Shown in pieces: positions 10,744 through 22,859 of a DNA stretch of 64,000 nt. How positions within the stretch are numbered: the stretch's first letter is position 1; each line of letters begins with the position of its first letter. Origin of the DNA: Aquila chrysaetos chrysaetos (Eukaryota; Chordata; Aves; Accipitriformes; Accipitridae); contig NW_024470328.1 of the NCBI RefSeq assembly GCF_900496995.4, positions 281,515-345,514 on the forward strand, read 5' to 3'. The position numbers and the translations under genes are program-made. The notes under the pieces were generated by a model that saw only the letters and a program-made list of their open reading frames with translations, ran no database searches and was not told the origin of the DNA.

Positions 10744-12439
10744 TTGAGGAGCAAAAGGTACTAGTGAGTTAGGCCAGACTTCTCTCAGCAAAACATATTG
10801 CATGTCTCATTGCAACCCCACATTCAGACTCTCTCTTTTTAGGAAGACCTCTCTGCAGCTCCCTCACTTGAGCTCCACCTTTTGCTGGCTGAGGGGGCCA
10901 TTGGGAGCAGGGACTTTGTAATGGGCTCTCGAGCAGTCCTTCTTGCTCTGCAGTGAGAGAGAACTAGGAACACAGGCTGATCTCAAATTAAATACACTCA
11001 TGACATATCAAAGAGTTTTTCAGCATTGCTGTTCTCAAATTGCCCAACTGCAGAACAGAGCTGAGGGGATTCTGTTTTGTTCGTTTTGTTCTAGTTGCAC
11101 TTGCCACATTTAGGAGTGGGTTTGGGTGGTTGAAATCCCTGACATTTCTAATGCACTCCAAGTGAAATCTTGTGGATCCCGAGAGGCAAAGGGACAGTCC
11201 CTTAGTGCAGAGTAAGGAGAGCTGCTCTGCCCATCAGTCCTGTTCTCAGCTGTCCTGTGCTGGCAGCCTGGAGCTGGAGGAGGGTCCCACTCAGGTGTTC
11301 CCCTAAAAAGAAACTGGATGCTCTTGAGAGCAGAGGAAGCCAAGTTCAAAAAGCAGATGCCAGACTCCTTGGCTTTTCTCGGGGTACTTGAGGAGGACCT
11401 CATCTCTCCCCTCCCAGACTGGGACACAAAGGCACCATTGCAGCTGCCCATGTACAGCTGCCCAACAGCATTTCCACAGCCTTAGCAGCGAGGTGTCTTC
11501 TCCATGGCGATCCTAGGTAGCAGAGAGATACTATGGGAGAGCTGTGCCCTTCTGGAGGGCACCCTGCAGCCCAGCAGGACACCCCAGGGACATAGCTGAA
11601 TGTCCTAAAGCTGCCCGGAGGAGACTTGGGCACTTTGCTGCCATAGACACGTCTGCAAAGCAGGACCCAAAGGGTCGGCATCTGAACAGGAGAGGAACCT
11701 GCCACCCCTGACCCCCACCCCCCACACTGACTCAGCAAATCCAACGGTGAGAACAAGGGCAGCACAGGCAGGAGCGGATGACACTGGAAGGCCATCATGC
11801 TCCTGCCAAGGGAGGAGGGACACACAAAGATAGACACAGGGGGTTGTCCTTTTCTGGGCTCTGGATGCTGCAAGGGCAATGCAAGTCTCAGACCTCATGC
11901 GTTTGAGGGCAGAGGCTCTGCTTACACTGGGAAAGGAGACCAGGGAGGAGTTGCTCAGGGGAAGGTGTCTGTGCTGCAGGGACAGCAGGGAGGTGCCCAC
12001 ATCCACCTCCCCAGCGTTTCTGGCAGCAGCTCCCTCTCACTGCCTGCCCCTGTCTCTGCTGCTTGGAGCTGTTCTGCCAGGAGCTGTCTCCCTGTCCCCA
12101 GCTCAAATCCCTGTCCGTGCTCACAAACCCCATCCCACTTGCTGTGTATTCACCTCTGCCTGCAAACACCTCTCAGGGGCAGGGCACTGCCCAGGGGCAT
12201 CTCTGCTTGTGCAGGGGCTAAAGAGCAGATCACAGAGAACCTGATGTGGCTGGAAAGGGGAAGTTGTTGCTGAGCTGATGTGCTGCTTGAGAAACCCCCT
12301 TAAAAATGTCATGAGGTAGAGCTGAAACTGTGAGAAGCCCTGACCCATGCAACACTTTCTTGAGAGCAGAAGGACTGTGCCCTGCTCTACCCTGCCCTAG
12401 CCTGCCGGGGGTCGTTCCTTCCGCCCACAGCTTCTCCCT
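10744..12439 (-). other. Upstream region or putative first intron of the left-arm receptor
   Basis: No gene seen. Partly collinear in reverse with 24.2-25.1 kb and 47.5-48.4 kb. No protein domain found. Confidence 0.5.
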
Positions 12440-13216
12440 GCATGGTCATGGGGAGCTCCCTGGGCAGGCTGAGAGCTGACACTGGCAGACAGCAGAGTCC
12501 CTGCCCCAGCACACATCGCCCTGGGCTGCAGGGTACCTGCTTGGAAGGACAGCCGTGGGCACCCCTGGGTGCACACCCACCTTCACACCACTGTAGCCAT
12601 TACCAGGAGAAGGAGGCTATCTCTCTCTGTCCCTCTGATGGTGAAGCAGGGAAGCCCTGCTCTGGAGCATGTCCTCCTCCTCCACACCAGAGAAAAAGCA
12701 AGGAGAGACATCCTGACAGGTCCCATCAGCCCTGGCACGTGCCAAGTCTAGGCAGCACTTCCAAGAACTCATCAGTATTGCCCTGCAACCAGAGACTTAC
12801 CCTGTGAAGGGCTGTCAAGATTTTTCTCCAGGTCAGCTCTCCTCTCTCCTCCCACCCCAGACTGCCTTTAACCTCCCTCTCCCTTCCCTCCTCTCCCCTT
12901 GGTGCCTGCAGGCAGTGCCCTCAGCCCTGCTGCGCTTTGCAGAGGAGCTGCTCCTGGGCAGAGCTGTCTCTCTGCAGTGCTGCCCGCTTGCCAGGAGCTC
13001 CCTCTGTCCCAGGAGCCCAGCCCAGCTCAGCAGCAGAGGACCAGCCCAAGGCAGCACTTTCTCTGCCCCCTCTGGGCTCCCTCCAGGTGTCCCTGGGGCT
13101 CCAGGGGAACCTGCTGGCAAACAGCCTGAAGCAATCACTGATGTTCCCTCCTTCAGCTGGGGAGACACACTTCTTTCCAGCAGTGTTATTTCCCCTATCA
13201 GAGGCAGAGGGTCCTG
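12440..13216 (-). repeat. Conserved GC-rich block upstream of receptor (copy 1 of 3)
   Basis: Highly similar to 22860-23560 and 46130-46860 on the opposite strand. The block lies about 2 kb upstream of each receptor gene. Antisense to the receptor it carries a reading frame of 140 or more codons with the same Ala/Pro/Leu-rich translation in all three copies (here 12804-13232, plus strand). It could be a 5' exon or promoter region; no domain is recognised. Confidence 0.7.
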
Positions 13217-13330
13217 GTTTCAACTAGGATAGAGTTAATTGTCTTCCTAGTAGCTGGTATAGTGCTATGTTTTGAGTTACGTATGAGTAGAATGTTGATA
13301 ACACACTGATGTTTTCATAATAGTCTTCCT
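13217..13330 (+). mobile_element. ERVL-like LTR 5' fragment
   Basis: Begins TCCTGGTTTCAACTAGGATA followed by GAGTTAATT, the conserved start of the LTR family seen at 36509, 50335 and 52331. It diverges after about 110 bp, so it is truncated. Confidence 0.6.
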
Positions 13331-14075
13331 CTTTGGGGGTCTTTTTAAACTGTTTTTCCTTTTAGGTGGAGCTTGAGTGACTCTAGTCATACATACCTTT
13401 ACTTTGATTGGCATAAAGTTCTCTCACCTTGCTTTTAAAGGTATATGCTAGAGAAAATTCAGAGCGCATGCTCCGTGGGGGGGTGGTCGCACATTGGAGG
13501 TGGGTAATTTTGGGATGGAGGTGTGTTTTGGTATTATAATGATGTTATAATGAGCAAAGTTCACCCAAAGGACATGGTGTTGCATGTCAGTACCCCAGAA
13601 ATGGGCACGTGTGATATAAATCAGAAGTAGGGCATTAGGTCGACAAAATCCCCATTATTTTACCTTCCTTGATTCAATGCAGGGACCAACCGTTCTTGTT
13701 CCTATCATTCCAGTTCCCTATCCCTGCAATCACAGAGCCTCGCCACAGCGTCTCCACTCCACTCCACCTTCCGTGTTACTTTTCAGAGTCAGCATACCAA
13801 ATTCCCCTGGTGTTGCTAACATCTAAAGTTGCAGGTTTTGTTGCTTAGAGAACTACCATGGAACCGATTCTTTACGTGCCCACTGCATTCCACCCTGGAG
13901 GTTCACCTTACTTTGAGGAGGGGGGGGTGTCATATCAATAAGTCACCTCCAGCAATCATTCCACAAAAGGTCACCCCACATTCCTTTTCCAACACCTTGT
14001 AACGTCTCTGGGACCTCGCGATCCTTGCCTTGCCCCCACAGTGTGTGTGTGTGGGTGGTGTTAATTGTGAGAAGG
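13331..14075. other. Intergenic sequence, no gene seen
   Basis: AT-rich unique-looking sequence with short G, A and GT runs. No ORF with a recognisable domain. Confidence 0.5.
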
Positions 14076-14527
14076 TGTAGTGGTTTCAGCCCAGCCGGTA
14101 ACAAAGGACCACACAGCCGCTCGCTCACTCCTCCCGCCCCCCTCCAGTGGGATAGGAGGGAGACGGAGGAGAGAAAAGAAAAAAAACCTGGAACCTCGAG
14201 GGTTGAGATAAGGGCAGTTTACTGGGACAACGCAAAAAAAGTTACAACAACGATGGTACTAATGAAAGAGTATACAGAAAAGAGTGATGCACAGTGCAAC
14301 TCCTCACCACCTGGGACCCGACGCTCCGCCACTCCCCCCACCGAAAGTCGAGAGAGAGAGAGCAGGAGAGCCCTCCCCCCGGGCCCACTCCCCATATATA
14401 TACTGGGCATGATGTCACATGGTATGGAATAGCTCCTTGGCTAGTTCAGGTCAGCTGCCCCGGCTATGCCCCCCCCACCTCCCAGGTTCCTGTAAAAATT
14501 AACTCTATCCCAGCTGAACCCAGGACA
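14076..14527 (-). mobile_element. ERVL-like solo LTR (452 bp) with 5-bp target duplication GAAGG
   Basis: GAAGG at 14071-14075 is repeated at 14528-14532. On the minus strand the LTR starts TGTCCTGGGTTCAGCTGGGA and ends GGTTTCAGCC-complement plus CTACA. It is the same family as 36509-36952 and 50335-50774. A 5-bp duplication is the class III (ERVL) norm. Confidence 0.9.
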
Positions 14528-14549
14528 GAAGGTTGGAGTGTGGGAAGGA

Positions 14550-14960
14550 GGGCTTTGGGGGTTAGGTGTTAAAATTGGGCGTTAGGGTTTAGGACTTAGA
14601 GCTTGACTTTTGGTGTTAGGGGTTAGGCAGAAGCTTCGGGAGGTTTGGTGTTCTGCTGAGAGTGTCTGGTTCATGTTTAGGGTGTGGGCTGGCTTTGTGG
14701 GTTAAGGTTTTACTTCAGACTCGGGCTGAGAGGGGGATTAAAGCTAGCATTTTAGTGCTAGGAGTATGGGTTATGGATTAGGGTAAGCAATAGAGTAGGA
14801 ATAAGGGTATGGGGTTATGGGTTTGGGCTTTGCCTTCAAGGTAAGGTTGAGGTTAGGTATTAGAGTAGAGGATTCTTTTCAGTATGAGGGATAGCACTTA
14901 GGGGTAGTAACAGGGCTTAAGGTTACTGGTTAGAAATAAGGTAAAGGCCTATCATGAATG
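14550..14960 (+). repeat. Degenerate telomere-like (TTAGGG-related) sequence
   Basis: A G/T-rich stretch with repeated GTTAGG, GTTAGGG, GTTAGGGG, TTAGGGTAAG and GGTTATGG variants in irregular order. It resembles a decayed interstitial telomeric or subtelomeric repeat. No gene. Confidence 0.5.
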
Positions 14961-15440
14961 TTTTTAAAGTCAGTGTTGCAGCACCCTCCACATTACTTGA
15001 ACCCCTTTTACCACATAAAAATCTTTCATCTCTGTTGGCCAAGCCCCTCTCTGTTCCCCCAAATCTCCCATCCCTTTTGTGCCAGTTCCTGCTGACCTCC
15101 CCAAATCTTTAATCTTGTTGGAGTCAGCTTTGTGATGACCTTCATGACTTCTGAACATCTGCCTCCCCACCGCTGGCCAGTCAGCTCCTGAGAAGTGACC
15201 TCACAGCCAGCATCCAAGGGGACACAATGTTCTCCTGTGCTGCAGAGGGCCCTACTCAGCTGGCCTAGCAGCACTGGAGGTGGGTGATTCCCGGCACCAC
15301 TGTGGCAGTACACCCCCCCCCTGCATCCCTCCAGCAGGAAACAAAACTTCTCCAGGAAGGGAGAAGGGGAAGGAAACCCTGGAGGCTGCAGGTTGAAATT
15401 TGAACTGGCCGATTGAAGTGCGCCAGGTACACCGAGGTGA
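14961..15440. other. Intergenic sequence, no gene seen
   Basis: Low-complexity C run near 15310. No recognisable coding or mobile sequence. Confidence 0.4.
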
Positions 15441-15444
15441 CCCT

Positions 15445-15632
15445 CCTAGCCAATAGGGTTAAATGACCACAGGTCAGATTCGACAGGGGTATAAATGGGG
15501 TCCTGCTGGAGGACATGTTGGCAGTCCTCCTCAGAGCAGCAGGTCTGCAGTCGGGGACTCCCCCTCGGGCTGGTGCACCGCCCGAGGTAACTCCTCGAGG
15601 GAGAAAGCCCTCAGCTTTTAGGTGAGTGATAC
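15445..15632 (+). promoter_or_regulatory. Promoter-like segment: CCAAT box, TATA box, splice donor
   Basis: AGCCAATAGG near 15448 is followed about 40 bp later by GGTATAAATGGG near 15488. A GC-rich leader of some 130 bp then ends in a good donor, TTTAGGTGAGTG (15617-15628). This is the order expected of a polymerase II promoter with a short first exon, or of an LTR U3-R-U5. No downstream coding exon was found. Confidence 0.4.
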
Positions 15633-15679
15633 ACACATTTTGAGCCATCACTTTAAATCTTGGGGATTCTTAAGTTGGC

Positions 15680-18175
15680 TGTTTATTCCTAGTAAGGCTG
15701 AGTCAGGCTTATGTCCGTGGTACAAGACACAAGGACAAGAGGCAATGGGCAGGAAAAAGAGAGGGTCAGGGTACATACAGGGAGAAACAAAGATAGTGAA
15801 GCGCTGGAAGCTGTTTCCCAGAGAATATGTGAAGGCTTGATCCTTGAATGTGATGAAGAGATGTTTGAATAAAGCCCTGAGTAACCTGGTCCGACCCTGC
15901 TTTGTGCAGGCGGTTGGTCAAGACACCTGCCAAGGTCCCTTCCAGCGTGAATGAATGATGCTGTCCTTCCTCCCCCTTCATGTCTTCCAATGAGGGAAAG
16001 CTCTCAGGTTCTCCCTGACCACAGAAGTCATTCACATCAGGTGCTGGGCTGCTTTGCAGTTGACCCCAAAGAGCCCTGACCACATTCTTTGCTTCCATTT
16101 TACTTCCCTGAAACTACAAGTGCTCCTGTTTTACTATTGTAACACCACCCAAAAAGAACAGACTACCCTGCTAATCTTTTCCCCATTGGCCATGCATTAC
16201 TTGTTTTGTAGCCTCTTTTGGTGTTTTTGAGAGGGTTCCTGTGGCATTTTCCACCTTGGTAGGCAACTCCATGAAGCGCATCCTTCTCTTTCATTTCCTG
16301 CAGTGTCCTGTAATTCTCCATATTCATCCACTGCTTGAGGCAGTGGCCCACAGACCTTAAATGTTGAGGTGGTGTATTTTCAGCCCAGAGGGCTCTTGAG
16401 ACACTTGTGGATTTGGCCAAAGAAACCTCCAGAAGTTTTACAAGGCAAAGGGGACAAGGTTTGCACTGGGTCAGAATAACCTCATGCATTGGGACAGGCT
16501 GTGACATGACTGGCTGAGGAGTTGCCTGGGGGTTATGATGGATGCCATGTGGGCCAGCGGGTTTCCCATTCCTAAAGAGGATGGGAAAACTGGAGAATGT
16601 CCTTCAATAATCCTTCATGTGTTTGTGTGATTTCCCTAGGAGTCTCAGTATCTACCCCAAAAAGCATTAACCTGCCTAAATGTAAATATCTGCAACATAG
16701 CGGTCTACATCTGCATCAGCCCCTCTGGGTAATGCCAGCTGAATCAGTGCCTGCCATACAAGGCATGACAGCCCATCCTCAAGGACACATCCAAAGCACT
16801 TCAGATGAAGGGTGGTCTTGCAAAAGGTCACCCTTTATGTTCCCCAGGTGGCCTGGACACTGCTGGTTTTTGTCTCCGGAGAGTGGCAGAGGCTGGATCT
16901 GATTTGTCATGAGCTCTGGAGGGAGCAAGGAAGCTTATAAAAAGCACCAGGAAGATCCAAAATGCTCAAGACCTCTTCTAAAGAGTGAGTGGTGTTGAGC
17001 ATCAGCGATTGGCCATGTGTAGGTCTGCGAGAGAGGGTTGAGGAATGTTAGTGAGAAACAAGGGTATTGCTAATGGCTTTAGCAAATCCTTACAACTATG
17101 TCTGAAAACAGAACTGGAAGGCAGTTGATATCGGTGTGTGGAGGTTGAGGAAGAGGATTGTCCTGGGAAGATGGCAGGAAGGCAGGCCCCTCCTGGGCAA
17201 ATCAGGGCTGATATAGACATTTCAATGTAGTGTGCATGGACAGAGCCATGTGGGTGTATCAGTGAGTGAGTTAAAGGCAGGGAAAAGACTTGAAATATCG
17301 GGGCGGGGGTCCTGCTGAAGTGAAACAGGTTGAGTTTGTAATTTGAGGCAACAGCAGAAGAAGGAGGATGTGCAGTTCAGTGCTGGGATGTGGTGCTAAA
17401 TAGAGGATTCTAACAAGTCTGGGCCTTGGAAATCTTGGGTGTAAATGAGCACTAGCAAGGCTTTAAAAGAAAAGGGATGGCTTGTGGGGAGCTCACAGGC
17501 ATTGGCAAATCCTCAGAAAACCCCAGCTTGGTGTTGGAAGCAAGGAAGCAGGCACAGGCACAGGACAGTGTAGCTGTGGTGGAGATGGCCGAGGGCCTTG
17601 GTGGGGCTTTGACACCCCAGCAGAGCAGAGACCCTTGTTCTCTTGGCTATGGCTTCTGTCTTTTCCACTGAGCCCCACTAGAGGACATGAGGTCCTTACA
17701 GCTCCAGTGCTGTGTTGCCTCTTCACCCACCCTTCACAGAACCTGCAAGGTGTTGTACTGCTGACCTGTAACTGGCAGCATCACACACTCCCACTTCCCA
17801 TTGCCCCCAGGAAGAGCCCTGATCATCCCAAGAGGAAACGATGCCCCCTCCCCAGGGGATGGGGGTCAGGGCTTGGCCATCCAGCTTGCTGAAGCACATC
17901 AAGGGCTTTCACAGTGACCACCACTTTTAAATTTCCTCCTGTACCCAGTGCCTCCAACTTCCTGCTTCACCAACCCCCAGGGACAGGAACTTTGTCTGCT
18001 CATTCCCTGCATGGTCTCTTCAGTGACGGACTTCAGCAGGGCCTGCTAACACCCTCACAAACCTGGAGGTTTGCTTCTGACTTGGACTTCTCTAGGAGCT
18101 TGGTCGGTCTCTAAGGATCTGCAGTTCAGGAACTCGGCACCAGAGGGCTCATTAGCATGCAAAACACCCCAAGGA
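15680..18175 (+). repeat. Duplicon, direct paralogue of 28.37-29.9 kb
   Basis: Collinear with the sequence beyond the right arm. Shared landmarks: a CR1-like tail (ACACAAGGACAAGAGG), TGTTTGTGTGATTTCCC, TGCTGAAGTGAAA, and the final GATCTGCAGTTCAGGAA followed by CACCAGAGGGCT. About 16.1-17.2 kb is partly absent from the other copy. The ORFs at 17477-17892 and nearby have no domain. No gene seen. Confidence 0.7.
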
Positions 18176-18205
18176 GCCAAGTCTGGGCATAATTTGCCTT
18201 TCGTC

Positions 18206-18762
18206 TTGTGGTAGGCTGACCCGGGCTGGGTGCCGGGTGCCCATCAAAGCCACTCTATCACTCCCCCTCCTCAGCTGGACAGGGGAGAGAAAATATAACA
18301 AAAGGCTCGTGGGTCAAGATAAGGACAGTTTAATAAAGTGAAAGCAAAGGTCACGTGCGAAAGCAAAGAAAAACAAATGATGTTACTCTCTACTTCCCAT
18401 CAGCAGGCGATGCCTAGCCACTTCCTGGGAAGCAGGGCTTCAGTATGCGTAGTGGTTGCTCTGGAAGACAAAAAATGCCCCCCTTCCGTCTCCCTTTACT
18501 TAGCTTTTATATCGGAGCTGACATCATATGGTATGGAATATCTGTTTGGTTAGTTTGGGTCAGCTGTCCTGGCTATGTCCCCTCCCAAGATCTTGCCCAG
18601 CCCCAGCCTGCCATTGAGGGGGGCAAAAATGTTGGAGACTCAGCAGTAGCCAAAACATTGGTGTGTCATCAACACCTTTCGAGCTACCAATGCAGAGCAC
18701 AGCACTACGAGGGCTGCTATGGGAGAATTAACTCCATCTCAGCCAGACCCAATACAAGGCTT
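18206..18762 (-). mobile_element. ERVL-like LTR, diverged
   Basis: In reverse it has the family landmarks: an AACTC(C/T)ATC(T/C)CAGC start block near 18730, TGACATCATATGGTATGGAAT in the middle, and GGGTCAAGATAAGGACAGTTT near the far end. More diverged than the other copies. No target duplication recognised. Confidence 0.65.
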
Positions 18763-20110
18763 CAATTTCTCTGTGGTGAATTAGAGAGATTTCAGGCATG
18801 TAGTCAAAGTGAAAAGATGTCAAAGCAAAGAGACCAAGTGAATAAAATGCTTGATTTTGAATAGCCAATTTTGCATTCATCCCAATGTATTTGGGTTACA
18901 GGAACGTCTTCAAGTAAAGTCTGCACCACCTAGACCCATGTGGCTGGATTGGCAGAGCCACTCCCCAGCAGGGGCAATCCCCATCTCCCAGGCTGAGGCA
19001 TGCAGCCAAGATGCAAACGTCTTCAGTGCCAAATTCTTACAGGCCTCCAGGCAGAGCGTGAGCAATATTTTATGACCCACTGAGGCTGAACCATCAATCC
19101 CAGTTCCGCCCATCTCTTTATCCATACCTCCATCCATCCCTCCGTCCAGCCTTCCAGATGTCCTGTATGCAATCATATAATAAAAGACACCCACTGATCA
19201 TCCACCCTCATCCAGAAATCCAGCCCCTTCATCCTAGAAAGCCATGAGGTTGGTCTCTCATGATTCACCCTGGACAAATCCATGCTGGTCATGCCCAGTC
19301 GACTTCCTCTTCATCTTCCCAGAAATATCATCCAGGAGGACATGCTCAGGTACACACTGCTCTCCTATAGGAGGTTAAACAGCCTTTTGTTCCCCTGGTA
19401 GTCCTCTGGCCTGTGTTGGAAGATAGCTGTCAACTTTTTTGGAAGCTATCAGGGACTTGTCCCGATCTTCATGATCTGTCAAAAGTGATGCAGAGTGAGC
19501 CTTGCTACAAAATTGGCTTGCTCCCTCTCCAGCCTTGCATGATTCCTGACTGCTCCCAGGGGCTGTCAAAGGCTGAGTTTGCTCAAGTAACATCTGACTT
19601 GATCCCCACTTACTGCTGGTTGTTTTCCTCCAGGGTCCTGTCACCAGTCACAAAAGAATGGCAGAAGTCACAGCCAAAGAAGTCATTAAGTTCCTCAGCC
19701 TCACCTGCTCCTACACTTGGGAAGTTCAGCAGCAGGCCCACATTATCCCTGTCTATTCCTTTACGGTTAAGGAACCAGTATCAGCTCATCTTGCTGCCTC
19801 TATCCTCCCCTGCATCTCTCAAGGCAATGGGAACTTTGGCTTTGGCATCACCCCTAGATCCTGGGACAGGGTTTCTACATTCTCTCTGCAGCTTTCCCTG
19901 CTTCCACCTCCTGCCTGCTGCCTTTTTGCCCTGGAGCTCAGTCAGTTCACACAAGCAGCCTCCTGAGATGGTTGCTTCTCTTCAGGAGTATTTGGGGAGA
20001 TCTTTCTTGTGCTTGGAAGAGGCTGTCCTGTAAGGCCTATCAGATTTGTCATGCTGCTTCACCCTTCAGAGCTGCTTCCCATGGTACCACTTGTCTCCGT
20101 CTCCTGAGTG
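18763..20110. other. Degenerate repeat sequence, no gene seen
   Basis: 19.2-19.7 kb resembles minus-strand CR1 sequence (GCCATGAGGTTGGT, AAATCCATGCTGG). Frames such as 19413-20033 have no recognisable domain. Confidence 0.5.
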
Positions 20111-20112
20111 TG

Positions 20113-20850
20113 TCAAAGTCTTCTCCTCTGGAGTCCCAGGTCTGTGTTCTGTGGCCGGCCTGACTCACTGCGTTTTGGTTTCTCATCCCCCACTAATTCA
20201 TGGCCATGACAGCCAAGACTGACACTGAATATCACACCTCTAGCTAGCTGTTCTTTGTTGACCAGGATCAGGTCCAGGCGCGATTCACCCTTGGTGGCCC
20301 ACCTGGCAGCTGTCTGAAGAAGTTGTCCCAATAGCCTTCAGGCTGCTGGCACCCTGTTGCTTCGCCTTGCCAGGGAATGCCAGGGCACTTAAGTTCACCA
20401 CAGGAACCTGCTCATGAACCTGGAGACTTCCTGGGGTTTCTGACAAAAGACCTTTTCTGTTTCCTCGCCCTGAGCAAGCACTTTGTAACTGCAAACACCA
20501 GGTCACTCCTGCTGACTCCTGCTCTCATCCTAAATGACAAAAGCTAGTCCAAGATGTTGCCTGTCACAGAGAGGACCTCCACAAATCCAAGGTTCCCCTT
20601 CATACATGGGGCATAGTCCTCATCCTCCCTGCTGCTCCCTGGGCAGAGCCTGTATCCCTCCATTGCAGCACCACAGCTCAGCAAGCTGTCCCACCACATC
20701 TCGTTTAATCCAAAAACGTCACAGTTCTGTGACAAGCCATGGGTCTCCAGCTCCTCCTGGCAGTGCACATTTGGGCCACAGCATCTCAGCTGGGGCAGCG
20801 TTATGGAGCAGACTTCTCACAGGGAGACCTGAACACTGGTCCTGACCAGA
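20113..20850 (-). mobile_element. CR1 LINE ORF2 endonuclease-region fragment, degenerate
   Basis: Minus-strand frames give an LDLILVNKEQL..SVSLGCHGHELV block (20113-20331) and a QEELET..GLNEMWWDSL..AAMEGYRL block (20544-20768). These are order-consistent pieces of the LINE endonuclease, broken by frameshifts. Related pieces lie at 45.0-45.6 kb and 57.0-57.24 kb. Confidence 0.7.
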
Positions 20851-22859
20851 AAAATATTGAACATCGAGTTCTTAGGGCTGCTCTGCCCTGCACCGTGCTG
20901 CACATACAGCACGGCCATCAAACCTATGCTATGATGCACAGATCCCTTGGCCACAGGACAACCTCAGCAGCATGTTGTCACACAAGAGCCTGCAGGCAGG
21001 TTCCACTCTGTACTGGACATTACATCTCCTGCTTGGCCTTGACTGTATCTAACCGTGCAGCAAGATGTTCTCATGAAAACATCATTTCTGTTTGACAGTT
21101 GAGTTGATGAGTAGAGTTGTTCCTTGTAAGAAAACCCTACAGCAGCTTGAATGACCAAAACAGGAGACTGTCTTCTATGGATGGGATCTGCATGCTTTGC
21201 TGTATTTGGGCTGAAGGCCCGTTCAGTGCTACACCACCTGGGGTTCCCACCATCTAAAGGGACCGAAGGTGATCTGCATGATTCTGTCCTTATAGTGTTA
21301 ATGATGATGTACATAGTTTTAAAAGGTAGCTCACAGTGTCCGAATCCCTTTCTTACTGGGGTCATACCAGACCAGCACCTCCTAGAGAAAAAACCACTCT
21401 CAGCACCCTTGGATGCAGCCCCTGTGGTTCCTATGGACTGGTAAGGGTGTAGTTTGCTTGAGTAACCCCAGGCTTGATCCCCATCCACTGCTGGTTGTTC
21501 TCTTCCAGAGTCCTGCCTCACAGCTCAAAGGCCTGGGAGACCTGGCTGGTATTGGCCGAGGCTGTGACATAGAGTACCTCAGATCTACCTACACCTACAC
21601 TTCCTCATTTCAGCAGTGGTCCTACCTTATCTCTTTTTCTTTAACAGTTTCTGAAGTACCAAAAGTTCGTCTTGGTGCCCTTGAATTCCTTTCTGAGTTC
21701 CTACTGAGTTTTGATATGGACCATTGCTGTGCTTGGAGGATGCTGTCCTTGAAGACAAGATGTATCCAGGAACACTCTGAAAATTCTTGGTCTTTTATTG
21801 ATTGTATCATCAAGGGACTGAATAAAAACCCCTGTGCGGCTTTGCTTCATGTTCATGCAATGCCTGCAGCTCTTGGGTGGGGAAGGAATAGACCTTGCCT
21901 CTCTGATGATATCTGATGATTGATGCCTCTGACTGAGGGCATCAGTCAAGGCCACACAGGCACCAAACCGCACTCTCTGCGATGCTGTCTGGAGTGTCTG
22001 TGTCATACCACCCTAAATGGGAATTGCTTTCCTGTAGGTCCTGTGAGGTCCATGCAAGCCTTGGCATCTGATGTAGCTCTGTGGCCCTGGATTTGGACAT
22101 TAAATAGAGTACCTGTCCTGAATTCTGTTAGGCAATGTGGGGAAAAACATGGGACACATGCCATTATAGCCAGTGCAGGTATAGTAAATTCAGCTGATGG
22201 AAAAGAGGGAGACCCAGCTCTTGCTATGGTACATGACTGCAATCGTTCATATGAATACCTGTATAAACTGCCATGAAGAGAAGATGAGGAGTAGGAAGAG
22301 GTTCTTTTGGCCTTTATTTAGGCATAAGCTGTCATGTCACTTGGCCAAAGGAATTTCCCACCAGGCTCATACATGATTCCCAAGATGTTGCCCTGTCTCT
22401 ATGAATTTCTCCATTACAGTTTGCTGTTACCTACATGTATCTTGGACCACCTTTGGCAACTCAAATGTCACCAGGTATTTGCATCTAAACACCTGATTCC
22501 TGCCTTCCATCTCCATTAATTCAGATGAGAGCTGAGACAAGGAACTCACATGCAGGTGCCTATTTTGTGCACACCTGAAGAGAGGCAAGAGGAATCCCAC
22601 CTCCTGTGGCTTTGTGGTGTGCATGGGAGGGAGCTGATTCCCCTTCAAATGCCATGAATAGAAACACAGGATGAAACGCCACCATTGACCGATGGATCCC
22701 TTCCCTCAGTAAGTGTAAAGAAGATCCCTGCCTTTCACTCTCTGAGCATCCTGTCTAAAAAATAACAAAATGATACAGGAAAAAGTAACTCTGAGAGAAG
22801 GATTATATTTCTGGAAAGAAAAAAAGGTGGCATGTAGATGTAACTTTGTCTTTAAGAGG
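20851..22859. other. Intergenic sequence, no gene seen
   Basis: 20.87-21.06 kb is similar to 57.29-57.48 kb, and 21.44-21.51 kb to 56.93-56.99 kb, so part of this is duplicon sequence. No domain-bearing frame. Confidence 0.5.

Noticed and set aside
19413-20033. A 206-codon plus-strand frame
   Set aside because: It overlaps minus-strand CR1-like sequence and has no recognisable domain.
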